Positions 36,574-47,737 of a stretch of DNA of 64,000 nt are shown piece by piece. The notes under the pieces were generated by a model. The model did not search any database, was not told the origin of the DNA, and saw only the letters and a list, made by a program, of their open reading frames with translations. The stretch is from Labia minor (Eukaryota; Arthropoda; Insecta; Dermaptera; Spongiphoridae), in contig OY720350.1 in assembly GCA_963082975.1 (NCBI GenBank), positions 18,322,910-18,386,909 of the forward strand, written 5' to 3'. The stretch's first letter is position 1. Every line of letters begins with the position of its first letter. A program made the translations under genes and the position numbers.

Positions 36574-37918
36574 GCTGGAGTGCCTCCACTTGACTATCTC
36601 GCAATTTGAGAATTGGATTAAATAACATAATATATTATATTTAAATTAAATTTAATTAATTATAAATTATAAATTAAGATTAATAAATAATATTAATTAA
36701 ACCAGCGTCTGTTTGGCTCGTTGTTGATGGCATCACGTCACGTGTTGGCACGTGAGATTTGCCGTGTTAAAAAATTAATTCTGGTACTTTTAGCGATTCA
36801 ATCAAGCTGAAATTCTATATATAGCAGTTGTATACAATTTTTAATCATGTGAAAAACTATCAATCATATATAAGGGGGTGACACGCAAATAGGTCTTCCG
36901 AACCCTTATATATTTTTACTCCTGACATTCTAAGATGGCGCTGATGTCGACAAATTACATATTTTTAAAAATTTTTGTTTATGTTGATCATGTCACGTGC
37001 ATTCATTTGACCACCATTGTTTATATAGTAAGTATAATTTTATTACTATATAAAATATGTTTATATATTTTAATTAATATTATATTATATTATATAAAAT
37101 GTATATTTGATATTTTTGAGGATTCCGTGTTGTGCTTATGTAAAACGTAAAACAAATCCACTTCCTAGAGAAGTTTTAATTTTAATATTATTATAAGATA
37201 AATCATTTGATAAATTTATGAATTTTTATTTATCATCAGCAATAGGTTTGATGCATTTCTTATTTTATTATTATTATTTTATTTAATGTGTAAAAAAAAT
37301 ATTTTAAAAGGATTTTTTTTAACTGTGAGCAGTCACTTGTTAATAATTTATTGTAATTTTTATCCTTTAAATAAATATATTACATATAAACATTACTCTT
37401 TTTATCTATGTGTAAATTTCCTAACTGCAATTTAAAAAATTTTTCATTTCAAATATTCCTTCTAAATAAAAATAAATTTAATAAAAAAACCATCAAGCCC
37501 CCACCCCCTTTTCAATCAATTAGTTATTCCGGACATTCTAAGATGGCGCCAAATAAGGTTTCAGACGTTAATACGGGCGTGTTAAGTCTTGTTTATGATC
37601 TGTGACATATATCTTTATTTTTACGGTCACTTTAGAGGAAAAAAAATCAAAACGTTATAGGTAATGACCATCTTCCGGTTGAGCTACATTTCTCAAAAGT
37701 TGATAGAAAACTACAAATTTTGAATAATGCCCGTATACCAAATTTTATTATTCTAGCTCAAACCGTTTTTGCGTAATCTTGTCTACATACATACATACAC
37801 ACACAGAGAGAGAGAGAGAGAGTGAGAGACATTTTTCTCAACCTTAGTGAAAATGATTCAGGAACCTTCAAAACGTATAAAAACATCAAAATCTCGACAT
37901 CGAAAATTGGCGAGACAG
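36574..37918 (-). mobile_element. HINE-like element, family B copy 5, interrupted
   Basis: The 3' part (36574-36871) carries the inverse of CACTCC/GAGTGG hairpin, gcgagatag and cacgtg blocks. The 5' part (37606-37918) carries gaccgtaaaa through the head. The head terminus is deleted: cgaaaattggcgagacagt lacks the usual ttcgtgatcgcaatactatctct. Between the parts lies a 734-bp insertion, described separately. Confidence 0.8.
36872..37605. mobile_element. 734-bp unclassified insertion inside a family B copy
   Basis: The interrupted element resumes exactly after this segment. A 7-bp duplication CATATAT flanks it (36865-36871 and 37606-37612). It starts AAGGGGGTGACACGCAAATA and ends TTGTTTATGATCTGTGA; no clear inverted repeats are seen. 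The 18-bp string gacattctaagatggcgc occurs near both ends (36924-36941 and 37532-37549). No long frame exists. The class is unknown. Confidence 0.65.
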
Positions 37919-38231
37919 TAAATATGCAAATTAAATAGTTAATAAATATCTTTATGATAATTAAATAAATATTGATAGTTGCAACACAAATGTTTAAAAA
38001 AAAATGATACATCCATTCCTAATTAGTATTTTTTTTTTACTTAAGTTTGATTGGATGTTCTGGAAAGTTTTTAATCATTAAAGAATCGACGAAATCACTT
38101 AAATAATAGCTAGTATGTTTTTAAAATATACTTACATTTACATCAGCTCAACCGGTGGTAGGGGAAGGCTATATTTAGATAACAACTTGAAATGAATCGA
38201 GCATAATGATTAGATTGTTTTTTTTTCATAG

Positions 38232-38300
38232 AACAGGGGGATAGAAGACGTTGCCGAGGGTCGACTCCATTCCTTTGCACCTCGCTGTCCAAATACACAG
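38232..38300 (+). CDS. Candidate 69-base cassette exon
   Basis: A strong acceptor (ttgttttttttcatag) and donor (ACACAG|GTAAATT) enclose 69 GC-rich bases. Frame 0 is open throughout (RGIEDVAEGRLHSFAPRC, then PNTQ), which would make it a symmetric phase-0 exon. Another frame (QGDRRRCRGSTPFLCTSL...) is also open. No gene to which it would belong is seen in the window, and no homology is recognised. Confidence 0.3.
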
Positions 38301-38384
38301 GTAAATTGAAAGGGAAAATATTGAATGCTCTGACAGGAAGTGAAGTCCTATTAATCTCTGTGATTTGTTCGTTGACTGGTTCTT

Positions 38385-38420
38385 AACGTTTCGGTCACTT
38401 GGCCTGATGAATCATCAGTG
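38385..38420 (-). repeat. Hammerhead-like retroelement tail motif
   Basis: The minus strand reads CACTGATGATTCATCAGG, then CCAAGTGACCGAAACGTT. It combines CTGATGA and GAAAC with a potential stem GGCC/GACC between them, like the hammerhead-type ends of some retroelements. A cleavage triplet and stems I and III were not found. Confidence 0.4.
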
Positions 38421-38548
38421 TTTACTCGGCTGACCTGATGGAGGCGTCTTCACGGCGCCTGTGATCTTCACCCGATGAGTCACCTGCGCTTGGAATCAAA
38501 CACGAGACCACCCTCCAGAAAAGGACTCTCCTAAAAAGAAACTTAACG

Positions 38549-38579
<31 letters not shown>

Positions 38580-38818
38580 AAATATATACACCTATCTATA
38601 ATAATAGATAATAATAGACTTGTGAAAAATATTTTTAGATGTTAATAATTCATCATTCATATTTCTTTTAAGACTTATTTAATTAAAATTATTTTAACAG
38701 AAAAACAATAAAATCAATTTCAATAGAATTATTTAAAATTAAATTTTCATAAAAATATTAATAACAAAGTAAACTGATATATATGGATGTTTTACTTATT
38801 ATACTATATCATTCAGTA

Positions 38819-39400
38819 AATAAGTTGACCTATGGCCAGGTCCGAACCGACCGACTGTTTGAACAATTTTAAATAATTTTAATATATCTATTAATGCAAT
38901 AAAAACAGATATGGATATAACATAAATATTTTTAATTTTATTTTATTTATAATATATATGCAAGACCAGGCTGTGACGTCATATAATTTTAAATTAAGAA
39001 AAAAACTAATAAAGATGATTTTCTCGAGAATAAAACCACCACAAAGTGCATGATTCGTGGTGATATGTAAAAAATCTCCTCATATGAAATTTGGTGTGAA
39101 AATAACCCTTCCCTTCCTATCGTCGATCGCTAATACTACCACTTCCGGTTTCCGGATTTGCACCAAAAGTTGATCAATTCATCCCACTGATGCATTAAGT
39201 AAATATACCAAATTTCATCAAAATCCGTTGAGCCGTTCAGGCTGTACACATCTATACGGACGGACGGACGGACAGACATCATGCTAAAAATACTTTTTTC
39301 TGTTAAGAAAATGCATGATTCGTGGAGATATGTAAAAATCTCCACAATTGAAATTTGGTGTGAAAACAATACCTCCCTTACTATTGTCGGTCGGTAAAAA
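38819..39400 (-). mobile_element. HINE-like element, family A copy 4
   Basis: The left edge holds the 3' end in inverse (AAGTTGACCTATGGCCAGG, then GAACCGACCGAC). The right edge holds the 5' head (inverse of TTTTTACCGACCGACAATAG). The GGAC/GACA microsatellite is at 39256-39275. Body blocks match copy 1 closely (ccggtttccggattt, gatcgctaat, ttgagccgttcaggctgtac). Confidence 0.85.
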
Positions 39401-39721
39401 ACAACCATTTTTATTTTAATATTAAAATATTTTATCCAGTAAATTAATAATAATATTATTTAAGAGTAATTTAAAAGAAGTATTTTTTTTTAAAAAAAAT
39501 ATTTCAATATTGAAATAAAAATTGGAAATAAAAAATATAAAATCTCTGTTGTTTTAATTTGTATATTCTAACCGATTATATATATTTTCTATTTGCACAC
39601 TCTTTTTTTTCCTGGCCTATAAATTACATATTTTTCTGGTTTTTTTTTGCCTAGGAGGATAAATACATTTAAAATAGATCTATTATTAGATATGTGCTTC
39701 ATCCAAATTTAATTCAACGGA

Positions 39722-39945
39722 TAGAGTGACCAAACGTCCAGGTTTTCCGGGATTGTCCCGATTTTAGGTGCTCTGTCTCGGCGTCTCGAAAAATCGGGAC
39801 AGTCTATTGTCCCGGTTTTTAAATATTTAGGTCCGACGAACGTTTTCTTACAATCAGTTTGGCTCTTATTTTTGATTTTTCATTCAATGTGGCTCTAAAA
39901 AAAAAAACAAATTTACAAATGTACAGGTTTGGTGTTTTCGAAATA
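39722..39945. mobile_element. hAT-type MITE, family E copy 3, right end lost
   Basis: The left end TAGAGTGACCAAACGTCC matches the family, as do taggtgctctgtc and ggtgttttcgaaata. The last bases of the right inverted repeat are missing. A near-duplicate of the left flank (TCAACGGA 39714-39721; TCAATGGA just after 39945) suggests the target duplication is still present. Confidence 0.7.
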
Positions 39946-40964
39946 TCAATGGATAATGTCACAATTTCGAATATACACATATGTAACATTATAAAAACTA
40001 AAATTTTTACTTTTTTCAACTCGAATATGTAACATCGAGTGTCATTAATAAAAAAAATATTTTTTTTAAATGGTTATATTATTGATATTATTATTTTGTT
40101 GATAGTATAATATTATAAAAATTTTCAACCAGTGTCTACAGTTAATTCAATTAAATTCATATTAATCATTTATAGAAATTGTAATATTGAATATTTTCCT
40201 ATCTTAAACGATCTAAGATCCTAATATAAATGTATTTATTCAGGATTATATTTATAATAAAATATATTATTCTTTAAAAGGGGAAGAGGGGCCCCGCTAG
40301 TATCTCCTACTATACTCACCACACCTCATACAGATGAGTCATTTTAAAGAACTTTTTAAAGATAAAAAATTAAATAAAAATCTGAATTGACTATAAAAAT
40401 GATCAAGAGAAAAATAATTAAGATTTTGTTGATTTTGTCATTTGCCTAAATTTCAACCAAATCCGAAATCTTTCCTAAAATATCTCTTAATTCTTTCTAA
40501 GAAACCAGTAACCCCAAATTGATCAGTTCAGACTACAGATTGAAATGATATACTGCTCACGCAAAACGAATACCACGAACTAATATACAAAGAAAAGAAA
40601 CCACAATTACTTTAAACAATTTATGAAACACCACACAAATCAATATATAGATCCTCAAATGAATAATATTGATGTTACAAAAGTGATAAAACAAATTCGT
40701 GGACTCGAATTTTAATAAATAATGATTTGAAATTTTTTCCAATATACTAAATCTATTTTAAAAATTTCTTTCTTTCTATATTACACACAATAAATATATT
40801 ATATTTATATTATAACGTTTTTTTAAATTCACTATAAATACATAAAATTTTAGTTTTCATTTGATTTCTATGCAATTAAATTCGTTTATAGAGCTATAAC
40901 TCATATATATACATATATACCACACTAAAACACTTAATTAACAAATAACATTATTTCTTCTAAT
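39946..40964. other. AT-rich intergenic DNA
   Basis: No gene or element is supported. The patch ggggaagaggggccccgctag at 40279-40299 is GC-rich. Confidence 0.5.
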
Positions 40965-41310
40965 ATAATCAACCATTTAATAAAAATTCTTTTAAATTTT
41001 GTTACATACTTTGATATAAGTATATTACTTAAAAATAATAAAAGATTAATTTCTTAGCTCTTAAACTATCAATTTTGTTGCATGATAAAAAAATTTGTCA
41101 GTTTATGTGTTTAATAAAATTTTTATTATTACAAGAAGTTGACTTGATTTTTCATATAAATAAATAAAACTAAATGTGCCCAAAGTTTTTCGTTGAATAT
41201 GAAGCAATTCATCCATAAACGTTGTCATGCTTATAGAAAAATTATTTTATTCTTTTTAGTCCATTGGAAAAACGTTATTTTTTAAAAAGTTTTTATATTT
41301 ATATTATTTT
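40965..41310. repeat. Family H repeat, truncated copy
   Basis: It matches 42840-43215 in direct orientation (tacatactttgatataagta, gatttttcatat, gaatatgaagcaattcatcc, ttattttattctttttagt). It lacks the left inverted repeat that the 42.7-kb copy has. Confidence 0.75.
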
Positions 41311-41647
41311 AAATTTAATGTAGAAATATTGTTAAAGAATTTTTTTTTAGTTTGTCTGTTAGTTTTTGTAATTAATTAGCACTATTTTTTTTTGTGTGTG
41401 TTTAGAAAAAATTGATAAATCTCACTGATAACAAAAATATTTACCCCATGGTCCTTTGCCAATCAGTACAATCTCACTCCCACTCGAGTTTTTCTGCTTC
41501 TTCTAGCATCCCCCAAATACTCTCTCTTTTTCACTCAATTCAGGCCTTCAGGCCAATCAACTTTTCCTGGAAATCAAAATTATACCAACATCACCGGGAG
41601 GAGATATATTTTTCATGTTTTTCCTCAATCGTTGCTGCATCCAACAT

Positions 41648-41679
<32 letters not shown>

Positions 41680-42715
41680 GAAAGAGAAAAAATCAAAAAA
41701 AATCTTATTTTTATTCAGGCATAATCGTCAGGCAAAAGAGGAGAGGTGGGAGGAAAATTAAATCAGTTTGCGGTCGCATAAACATCGAGATAATTGCTCA
41801 CGTATAAACGAAAGAGCGAAGGTCAGATATAGACGAATCAATCATTTTTCAGAATCGGACCATTCTTATTAGAAAAATTAGGAATATATGTAATTTTGAA
41901 AAAAAAAAATAATAAAAAACAAATTATAATTTTCATTGATATTCATTAAAATAATAATATAATATTATATAGTATATTATAATTATTATTTATTATTTAT
42001 ATTCTATTCCTAAAATAATCAATAATAAAAAATTGATCTACTTTTTCTCAACTTCACTTGGCGTCTGTCTGTCTGTCTGTTCGCTCTTTTGACAAATTGA
42101 AATCGATTTTTCATCATCTTAATTTTGAGATAGACTTTTGAAAATTTTCATAGAAATTTAAGCGATCCCTAGAAGGTATAGAAGAAATATAATTATTAAT
42201 TAATTGTAATATAATTAGCGATTAATTACTTTTAGTAACTAACACCATTTGTATTGCTCCGATTAATAATTTTCATCGGATTCTGAAGCATAAATATTGA
42301 TTTCAGGATAGATTTTCATTTTGAATGTAATTAAGATTATTTTATAGCATTAAAATTAATGATGAATTCTTATTAATCAGCACTAGCGTCGATGAAGTAG
42401 GGGGAGTTTTCTCCACAAATGGCATAGAGAAATATGTCCTCGAGAGAAAAAAAAACAAAACAATAACCTTTTTTTATGAAGACAATATGAGTACAATAAT
42501 ATCCTAAATACACTTATAAAATCTTATATTAATAAAAATTATTTATTTATAAATATAATATAATAATTATTATTCAATAATAACATTTACTTAACATAAA
42601 TACATAAAATCAATTTTAGAAGATTAATATATATTTTTGTTTTATTCAATTTGCCAATTTTCTTATAACTTCATCTTTTCTATTTCTCTTGTTATATTAA
42701 ATAAATTTATCAAAT
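41311..42715. other. Intergenic DNA; GC-richer zone at 41430-41830 with (GA)n
   Basis: The zone is a pyrimidine-rich stretch, then (GA)n at 41647-41668. A long frame through it is mostly microsatellite-encoded Arg-Glu. The rest is AT-rich, with (TGTC)n at 42063-42080. Confidence 0.4.
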
Positions 42716-43225
42716 TAAAATTGCACTAAAAAGAATAAAATAATATAAATATAAAAATTTTTTATAAAATGTTGTTTTTGTCCTGGACTAAAAAGAATAA
42801 AATAATTTTTCTATACGCCTGACAATATAATATAATCAACTATTTTGGATTTGATTGATAATATGTATATTTAATAAAAATTCTTTTAAATTTTGATACA
42901 TACTTTGATATAAGTATATTACAGTGAAAAATAATAAAGTAAAAGATTAATTCCTTAGCTTTTAATCTATCAATTTTATTGCATAATAAAAAAAATTTTC
43001 AGAGTTTGTGTTTAATAAAATTTTTATTATTACAAAAATTTGACTTGATTTTTCATATGAATAAATAAAACTAAATGCGCCCAAGGTTTTTCGTTGAATA
43101 TGAAGCAATTCATCCATAAACTTTGTCAGGCTTATAGAAAAATTATTTTATTCTTTTTAGTTCATCAGAAAAACGTTATTTTATAAAAATTTTTTATATT
43201 TATATTATTTTTAAAACTAATTTTA
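42716..43225. mobile_element. Family H element with about 95-bp terminal inverted repeats
   Basis: The left arm (about 42729-42828; ataaatataaaaatttttta, ctaaaaagaataaaataatt, gcctgacaa) is matched in inverse by about 43131-43225. The roughly 300-bp interior is shared with the copy at 40965-41310. Non-coding; a MITE or foldback type. Confidence 0.75.
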
Positions 43226-43371
43226 TATAAAATAATTTTTAGTAGTTTTACGATTTATTATTTACTGTTATATTGGAGAAGTAATAAAAAGTTTACAAAG
43301 CATTAAAATTAATCATTGAAATAGTTATTTATTTTTCCTAAATATGAATATTACAATATTTATAATTTATA

Positions 43372-43403
<32 letters not shown>

Positions 43404-44266
43404 GATGTAATATAAATATTTATTTATTTTAACTAAATATTTTCAATGACTAATTTGTGTTTTTTGCTAATTTTTCTATATCCAACTTAACAGTAAACGG
43501 GGCTTGCTTGGTAAACCCTCCACCCCCCACCCCACCCCTCCACTCTTCATCAGCACGTCGATCGGTCTTTATTTACATACTGAAAGTTTGTTTGGAAGCT
43601 TTTTGCCTTCTCTATAAATAGAATCATTATCATCTTGCGTTTGATTTATTTACACATAAAAAAAAAACTGCAAATCAGTGAACTTTGCACTTTCATCTTC
43701 TTTACACCTTCACATAGACACACCAATTCTACTAAATAAATATAAAAAGAGTTAATATTTTTTTAACCTGTATTTATTTATATTTGAATTTTTTTTTTTT
43801 CATTTTTGATCATTTTAATGATTTTATTTGTTTAATATATTGATAATGAACACATAAAAACAGTTCATTTCAATGAATCATGATGCATGGATCATATTTT
43901 TGTTTCTTTTTTTTATCCCAAATAAAAAATATTATCGTTATTGTTTAATATATAAATTTTAAAACAAAATATATATATTCATTAAAATTTTGATAAGATA
44001 TTTAATCAAGAAAATGATTTATTAAATTCTCGAGCAATACGCGAAATGTCTTACTATAAAAATAACATTTAGAATTATTATCAATATTTATTTTATTATT
44101 TTTTTTTATACGTTTGAGTTATTAAATGATCTCGATAATATTATAAATTGCGAATAATGCAATATTATTATAATATTAAATAAAAAAAAAAACATTAGAA
44201 AGAAGTAAAATAAATTATCATGATTATAGAAATTGAGAGATAAATGAAATTAATATATTATTCTAA
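43226..44266. other. AT-rich intergenic DNA
   Basis: (AAT)n lies at about 43375-43403, and a C-rich patch (ccctccaccccccaccccac) at 43518-43537. No gene is supported. Confidence 0.5.
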
Positions 44267-44268
44267 TA

Positions 44269-44750
44269 CGAGGACTGGTCAATAAGTTGGTGACCTTGTG
44301 AATATAAAAAAATATTTTATTTTCCATCGTAGTCTCTTTTGAGCCCTATAGAGTTCTCCAATTTTTTTATCTCTTCCAAAAAATAAAATTTATCGAGAAC
44401 ATCAAAATAGGTATTTGTTTGTGAGATGATTTTATCGTTGGAGCCCAATCTCTTTCCGCTAAGCCATATCTTCAAGTTTGGAAACAAGAAATAGTCACTC
44501 GGGGCTAAATCCGGAGAATAAGGAGGATGAGGGAGCAATTCGTATTCCAATTCATTGATTTTGATGGAAATTCACTTTTTTCCATTTTCTTCTCAAATTA
44601 CAAGGTAGTTTGCTTTTAATGGATGTCTAACAACAACTAAAAGACCCAGATGGTTCAAATCTCGACAGGAGTCAACTGATATGAGCTCTGTTGTCATTTC
44701 ATTAAAAAACAGGAAATTCAAAAAGTCCCGGACTTCTTGACCTACTCTCG
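44269..44750 (-). pseudogene. Mariner relic, N- and C-termini joined by an internal deletion
   Basis: It is flanked by TA on both sides (44267-44268, 44751-44752), with decayed inverted repeats (CGAGGACTGGTCAATAAG; GACTTCTTGACCTACTCTCG). On the minus strand a start reading MEKSEF is followed almost directly, in another frame, by the C-terminal third of a mariner transposase: HPPYSPDLAPSDYFLFPNLK, which includes the third catalytic Asp. The middle, with the first two catalytic residues, is gone. It is the same family as the relic at 35535-36033, sharing the untranslated leader and start. Confidence 0.85.
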
Positions 44751-44886
44751 TATAATTTGATTAGAGAAGAAGGTCTACTGTTAACAATGTTTTGAAAATT
44801 CCTAAGGAAAAGTAAAATACAAAATAAAATAATATTTATGTGTTTTACATGTTAAATTACAAAACAAGAAATTTTATAACTTGAAA

Positions 44887-45215
44887 TTATTGGGTTATTG
44901 CATAAATTCGTCAATAAACCAGGCTTTGATGTAGTTAATGGAGCTTTATTTTTTCAAAACGACGATCGTTGTCATTTAACATTATTATAAGCTATCCATT
45001 TTCGTTTCTCGTGATTATACACATCAAGAATTAATCATTTTCTTATCGTTTCAGCAAGGAATCGCATGTAGAGGTTTTATCAATCAAATTTTTTGTGATA
45101 AATTATACGGCATATTTCCTGATCATTCTCAATTGCTGTAACTATTGACTGATTAATTTTTAGGCTATTAACAATCTAACGAGGGCAGTTTCAGATTTTA
45201 ATATCTACTAGCCTA
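44887..45215 (-). pseudogene. Second, different mariner fragment
   Basis: The minus strand encodes a broken mariner segment with the recognisable string KWIAYNNVK, then APLTTSKPGL, around the region that follows the first catalytic residue. The left edge TTATTGGGTTATTGCATAAA looks like a mariner terminal repeat, but no right repeat is found. Stops and frameshifts are frequent. It belongs to a different lineage from the neighbour 137 bases away. Confidence 0.6.
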
Positions 45216-46102
45216 AATAAAAGTGGTTAAAATGTTGGAAGTAAAATAAAATATTTTAATGCGTATACAATTAATTATGTGAACATAATATAAATAGAAA
45301 AAATCGAATATACAAACGTGTGTAAAATTTACATGCGAGCGCAGAACCAAACATTAAAGCATAAAAATTTGATTACCTCTATTTACACCTTCTCTTCTAA
45401 TATTTATCTAAGAATTATGTTATTAATATAATTTATATATATAAATATATATAAATACAAACGTGAATAGGGTGAATCAAAAATGAAACTGAAAAAAAAT
45501 TTTAAATTTTTAAATATTATATTTATCTATAAAGTTCCCTTTTAAGATAAAAATTCAAAAATAAATATCAAATTATCTGTTAATTTTTAAAAAGACTAAG
45601 CAATTACTTAGTCTATTGTATAAGTTCACCGAACAACGGCATCAGTATACTATCGAATTTGTCTCCTTCCTTCTCACAAATACATTTATAAATGATTGTA
45701 TGTATGATAATTGCTTAAAATTTAATGTTCTGAAAATGATATGGAAATAATTTATGTATGATTTCAAGAATATTTCGTGTCTATTCATGTAAATTGGTAA
45801 ATTAATTAATCAAAATTAATTATTAATGAATTTATCATTCATACATTTATTCTAAATTTATACAAAGGCTTCTGATGAAATATCAATATCATTGGATAGT
45901 GTAGTAAATAAATGGTCATCTATAAATAAAAAAATATATTCAAAAAGCTAAGAAATTTATTTTTTATTACTTTTCTTAAGTATATTTAAAATTCTCATCC
46001 AGGATGGACATATCAGAGAAGTTATCCATAGTCTTCCGGGCAATGAACACAATAATTTTAATTTTTTTAATTTAAGATTATACAATACATATAAGTAATA
46101 TT
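45216..46102. other. AT-rich intergenic DNA
   Basis: No feature is supported. Confidence 0.5.
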
Positions 46103-46340
46103 CTTTTTTTTTTAAGGTGACTAGGATAGCCTTAGAATCTGCTCATCCATAATGATTTTTCTAGGGAATGTTAATGCGGTGGTTTCCCGTTGCCTTCCTC
46201 ATGTATAGAACCAAGAACTGAAAAATTGAAATAGAAAATAGAAATTGAATTAGAAAAATTTGTTCTCAGGTGGAATCGAATGCCGACTTTTTGTGTAGAA
46301 AATTGCTACTCTACATTCTCGTCCAAGCTACCTCCGAATT
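46103..46340 (-). mobile_element. tRNA-derived SINE
   Basis: On the minus strand the head (46340-46265) looks tRNA-derived, with box A-like TAGCTTGGACGA (46330-46319) and box B-like GCATTCGATTCC (46283-46272). A body follows with the motif aggaaggcaacgggaaacca, then ggctatcctagtcacctt and a 3' A-rich tail (T-run 46103-46113 on the plus strand). The order promoter, body, A-tail is that of a SINE. Tail and box B mismatches indicate an old copy. Confidence 0.6.
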
Positions 46341-47509
46341 CTTATGTTAATTAATTATAATATTGATTTATGTAATTTTTTATAGGAGACTAAAAACAAA
46401 TATAGATATAATATTTATATTATAAATATTATTATATTTTTAATTAATAGTATATTAAATAAAGAAGACGCCATTGGGTGAGAGGCTAGCCTCGTCGTCT
46501 TTTTTTTTTTTTTTTTTTTAAACAAAACTTTTAATAAAATTGTTTATAGAATAAAAAATAAGTTTTACAATCTTTTCAAAAGAACTTTAGAAAATATTTT
46601 ACACTGACGAATGACTAATCGGAAGAAGGAAGAGATCGAAACACGAAAGGATTAATTGAAGAATGGAGTTTACTGCTTTATAAATTTAGTGAACTTGAAC
46701 ATTGTTAATGCTAATTTATCGGATGACACATCGAGGAATTGTCATTTGTGCAGTATCTAATTTGGTATTGTAGATTGAACCACCTTCTTCAGTGAGTCAG
46801 AGTATCAAACCAGGCGTAACAATTGTAAGGTCATTTTTTAGAGAAATTATTGAAATTTTAATTTCGTTTTATTTTAGTTTTTACATTTTATCTTCTTATT
46901 CTTAATTGGGTTAAGCAATAAATATAGAAAAAAAATTATATATATATATACATATATATATATATTCTAGTAAAGAGTGGAAATATAAAAATCGTTTTTT
47001 TTTGCTTTAGCTAAATAATCAATAGATAAAATAGATAAAAAAAATTATCTTAGCGTTCTCCTATTTCTAGGAAACAATTAATGAGTTAATAGAATTGTTT
47101 TTGTATTCATTTTCATAAAAATGCATTCTGTTACGCTAATACGTTTGACTTTTATATTTGATTGAGTTATTAATTTTTTTTTAAAAAAATGAAACTGCAA
47201 CATTATTGATTTATTAATTTATTATTTTTTAATATTTTTAATATTAAGTATGATTTTGTTTTTGTTTGAAAAAGTTTATTAGCTAAATTGATGAAATAAT
47301 ATTTAATGAGATTAAAATGCAGAATACTTTTATATTCTTTTTTAGATATTATCTATAAACGAAATATATACTTAGGTGTGTGTTGCATTATATACTTGAA
47401 AACTATAAAAAATGATATCAAGTCAAATACCAGAATAATTCATCATCAAATATATAGATTGAAAAATCTTATAAATTTCTCACTCAATTAATAATACAAA
47501 ATTAAAAAT
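46341..47509. other. AT-rich intergenic DNA
   Basis: There is a poly-T run at 46500-46519 and (TA)n near 46940-46965. The patch at 46600-46830 is GC-richer without a supported gene. Confidence 0.5.
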
Positions 47510-47737
47510 CTGGAGTGTCTCTACTCGTCTATCTCGCAAATTTGGATTGGATTAAATAACATATATTACATTTAAATTAATTTTAATTAATTATAAATTA
47601 AAATTATAATTAACATACTCTTACACACCCAGAGATATTTTTCTCAACCTTTGTGAAAATGACTCAGGCACCTTCAAAACGTATAAAACATCAAAATCTC
47701 AACATTGAAAATATTCGTGATCGCAATACTATCTCTT
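47510..47737 (-). mobile_element. HINE-like element, family B copy 6, internally deleted
   Basis: The 3' end (inverse of GAGTAGAGACACTCCAGA and gcgagatag) is present. About 400 bases of body are missing. The 5' head blocks (gtataaaacatcaaaatctc, gtgatcgcaatactatctct) follow. The terminal palindrome is broken at 47737, where a composite repeat begins. Confidence 0.75.

Larger units (their letters stand above)
37919..38818. other. Intergenic DNA with a GC-richer zone at 38150-38530
   Basis: The zone contains a candidate exon (38232-38300) and a hammerhead-like repeat tail (38385-38420). It is followed by a poly-T run of about 28 bases (38549-38576). Confidence 0.45.

Noticed and set aside
41412..41807. 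131-residue frame in a GC-richer zone
   Set aside because: Half is Arg-Glu from (GA)n, the first codon is not a supported ATG, and there are no splice signals.
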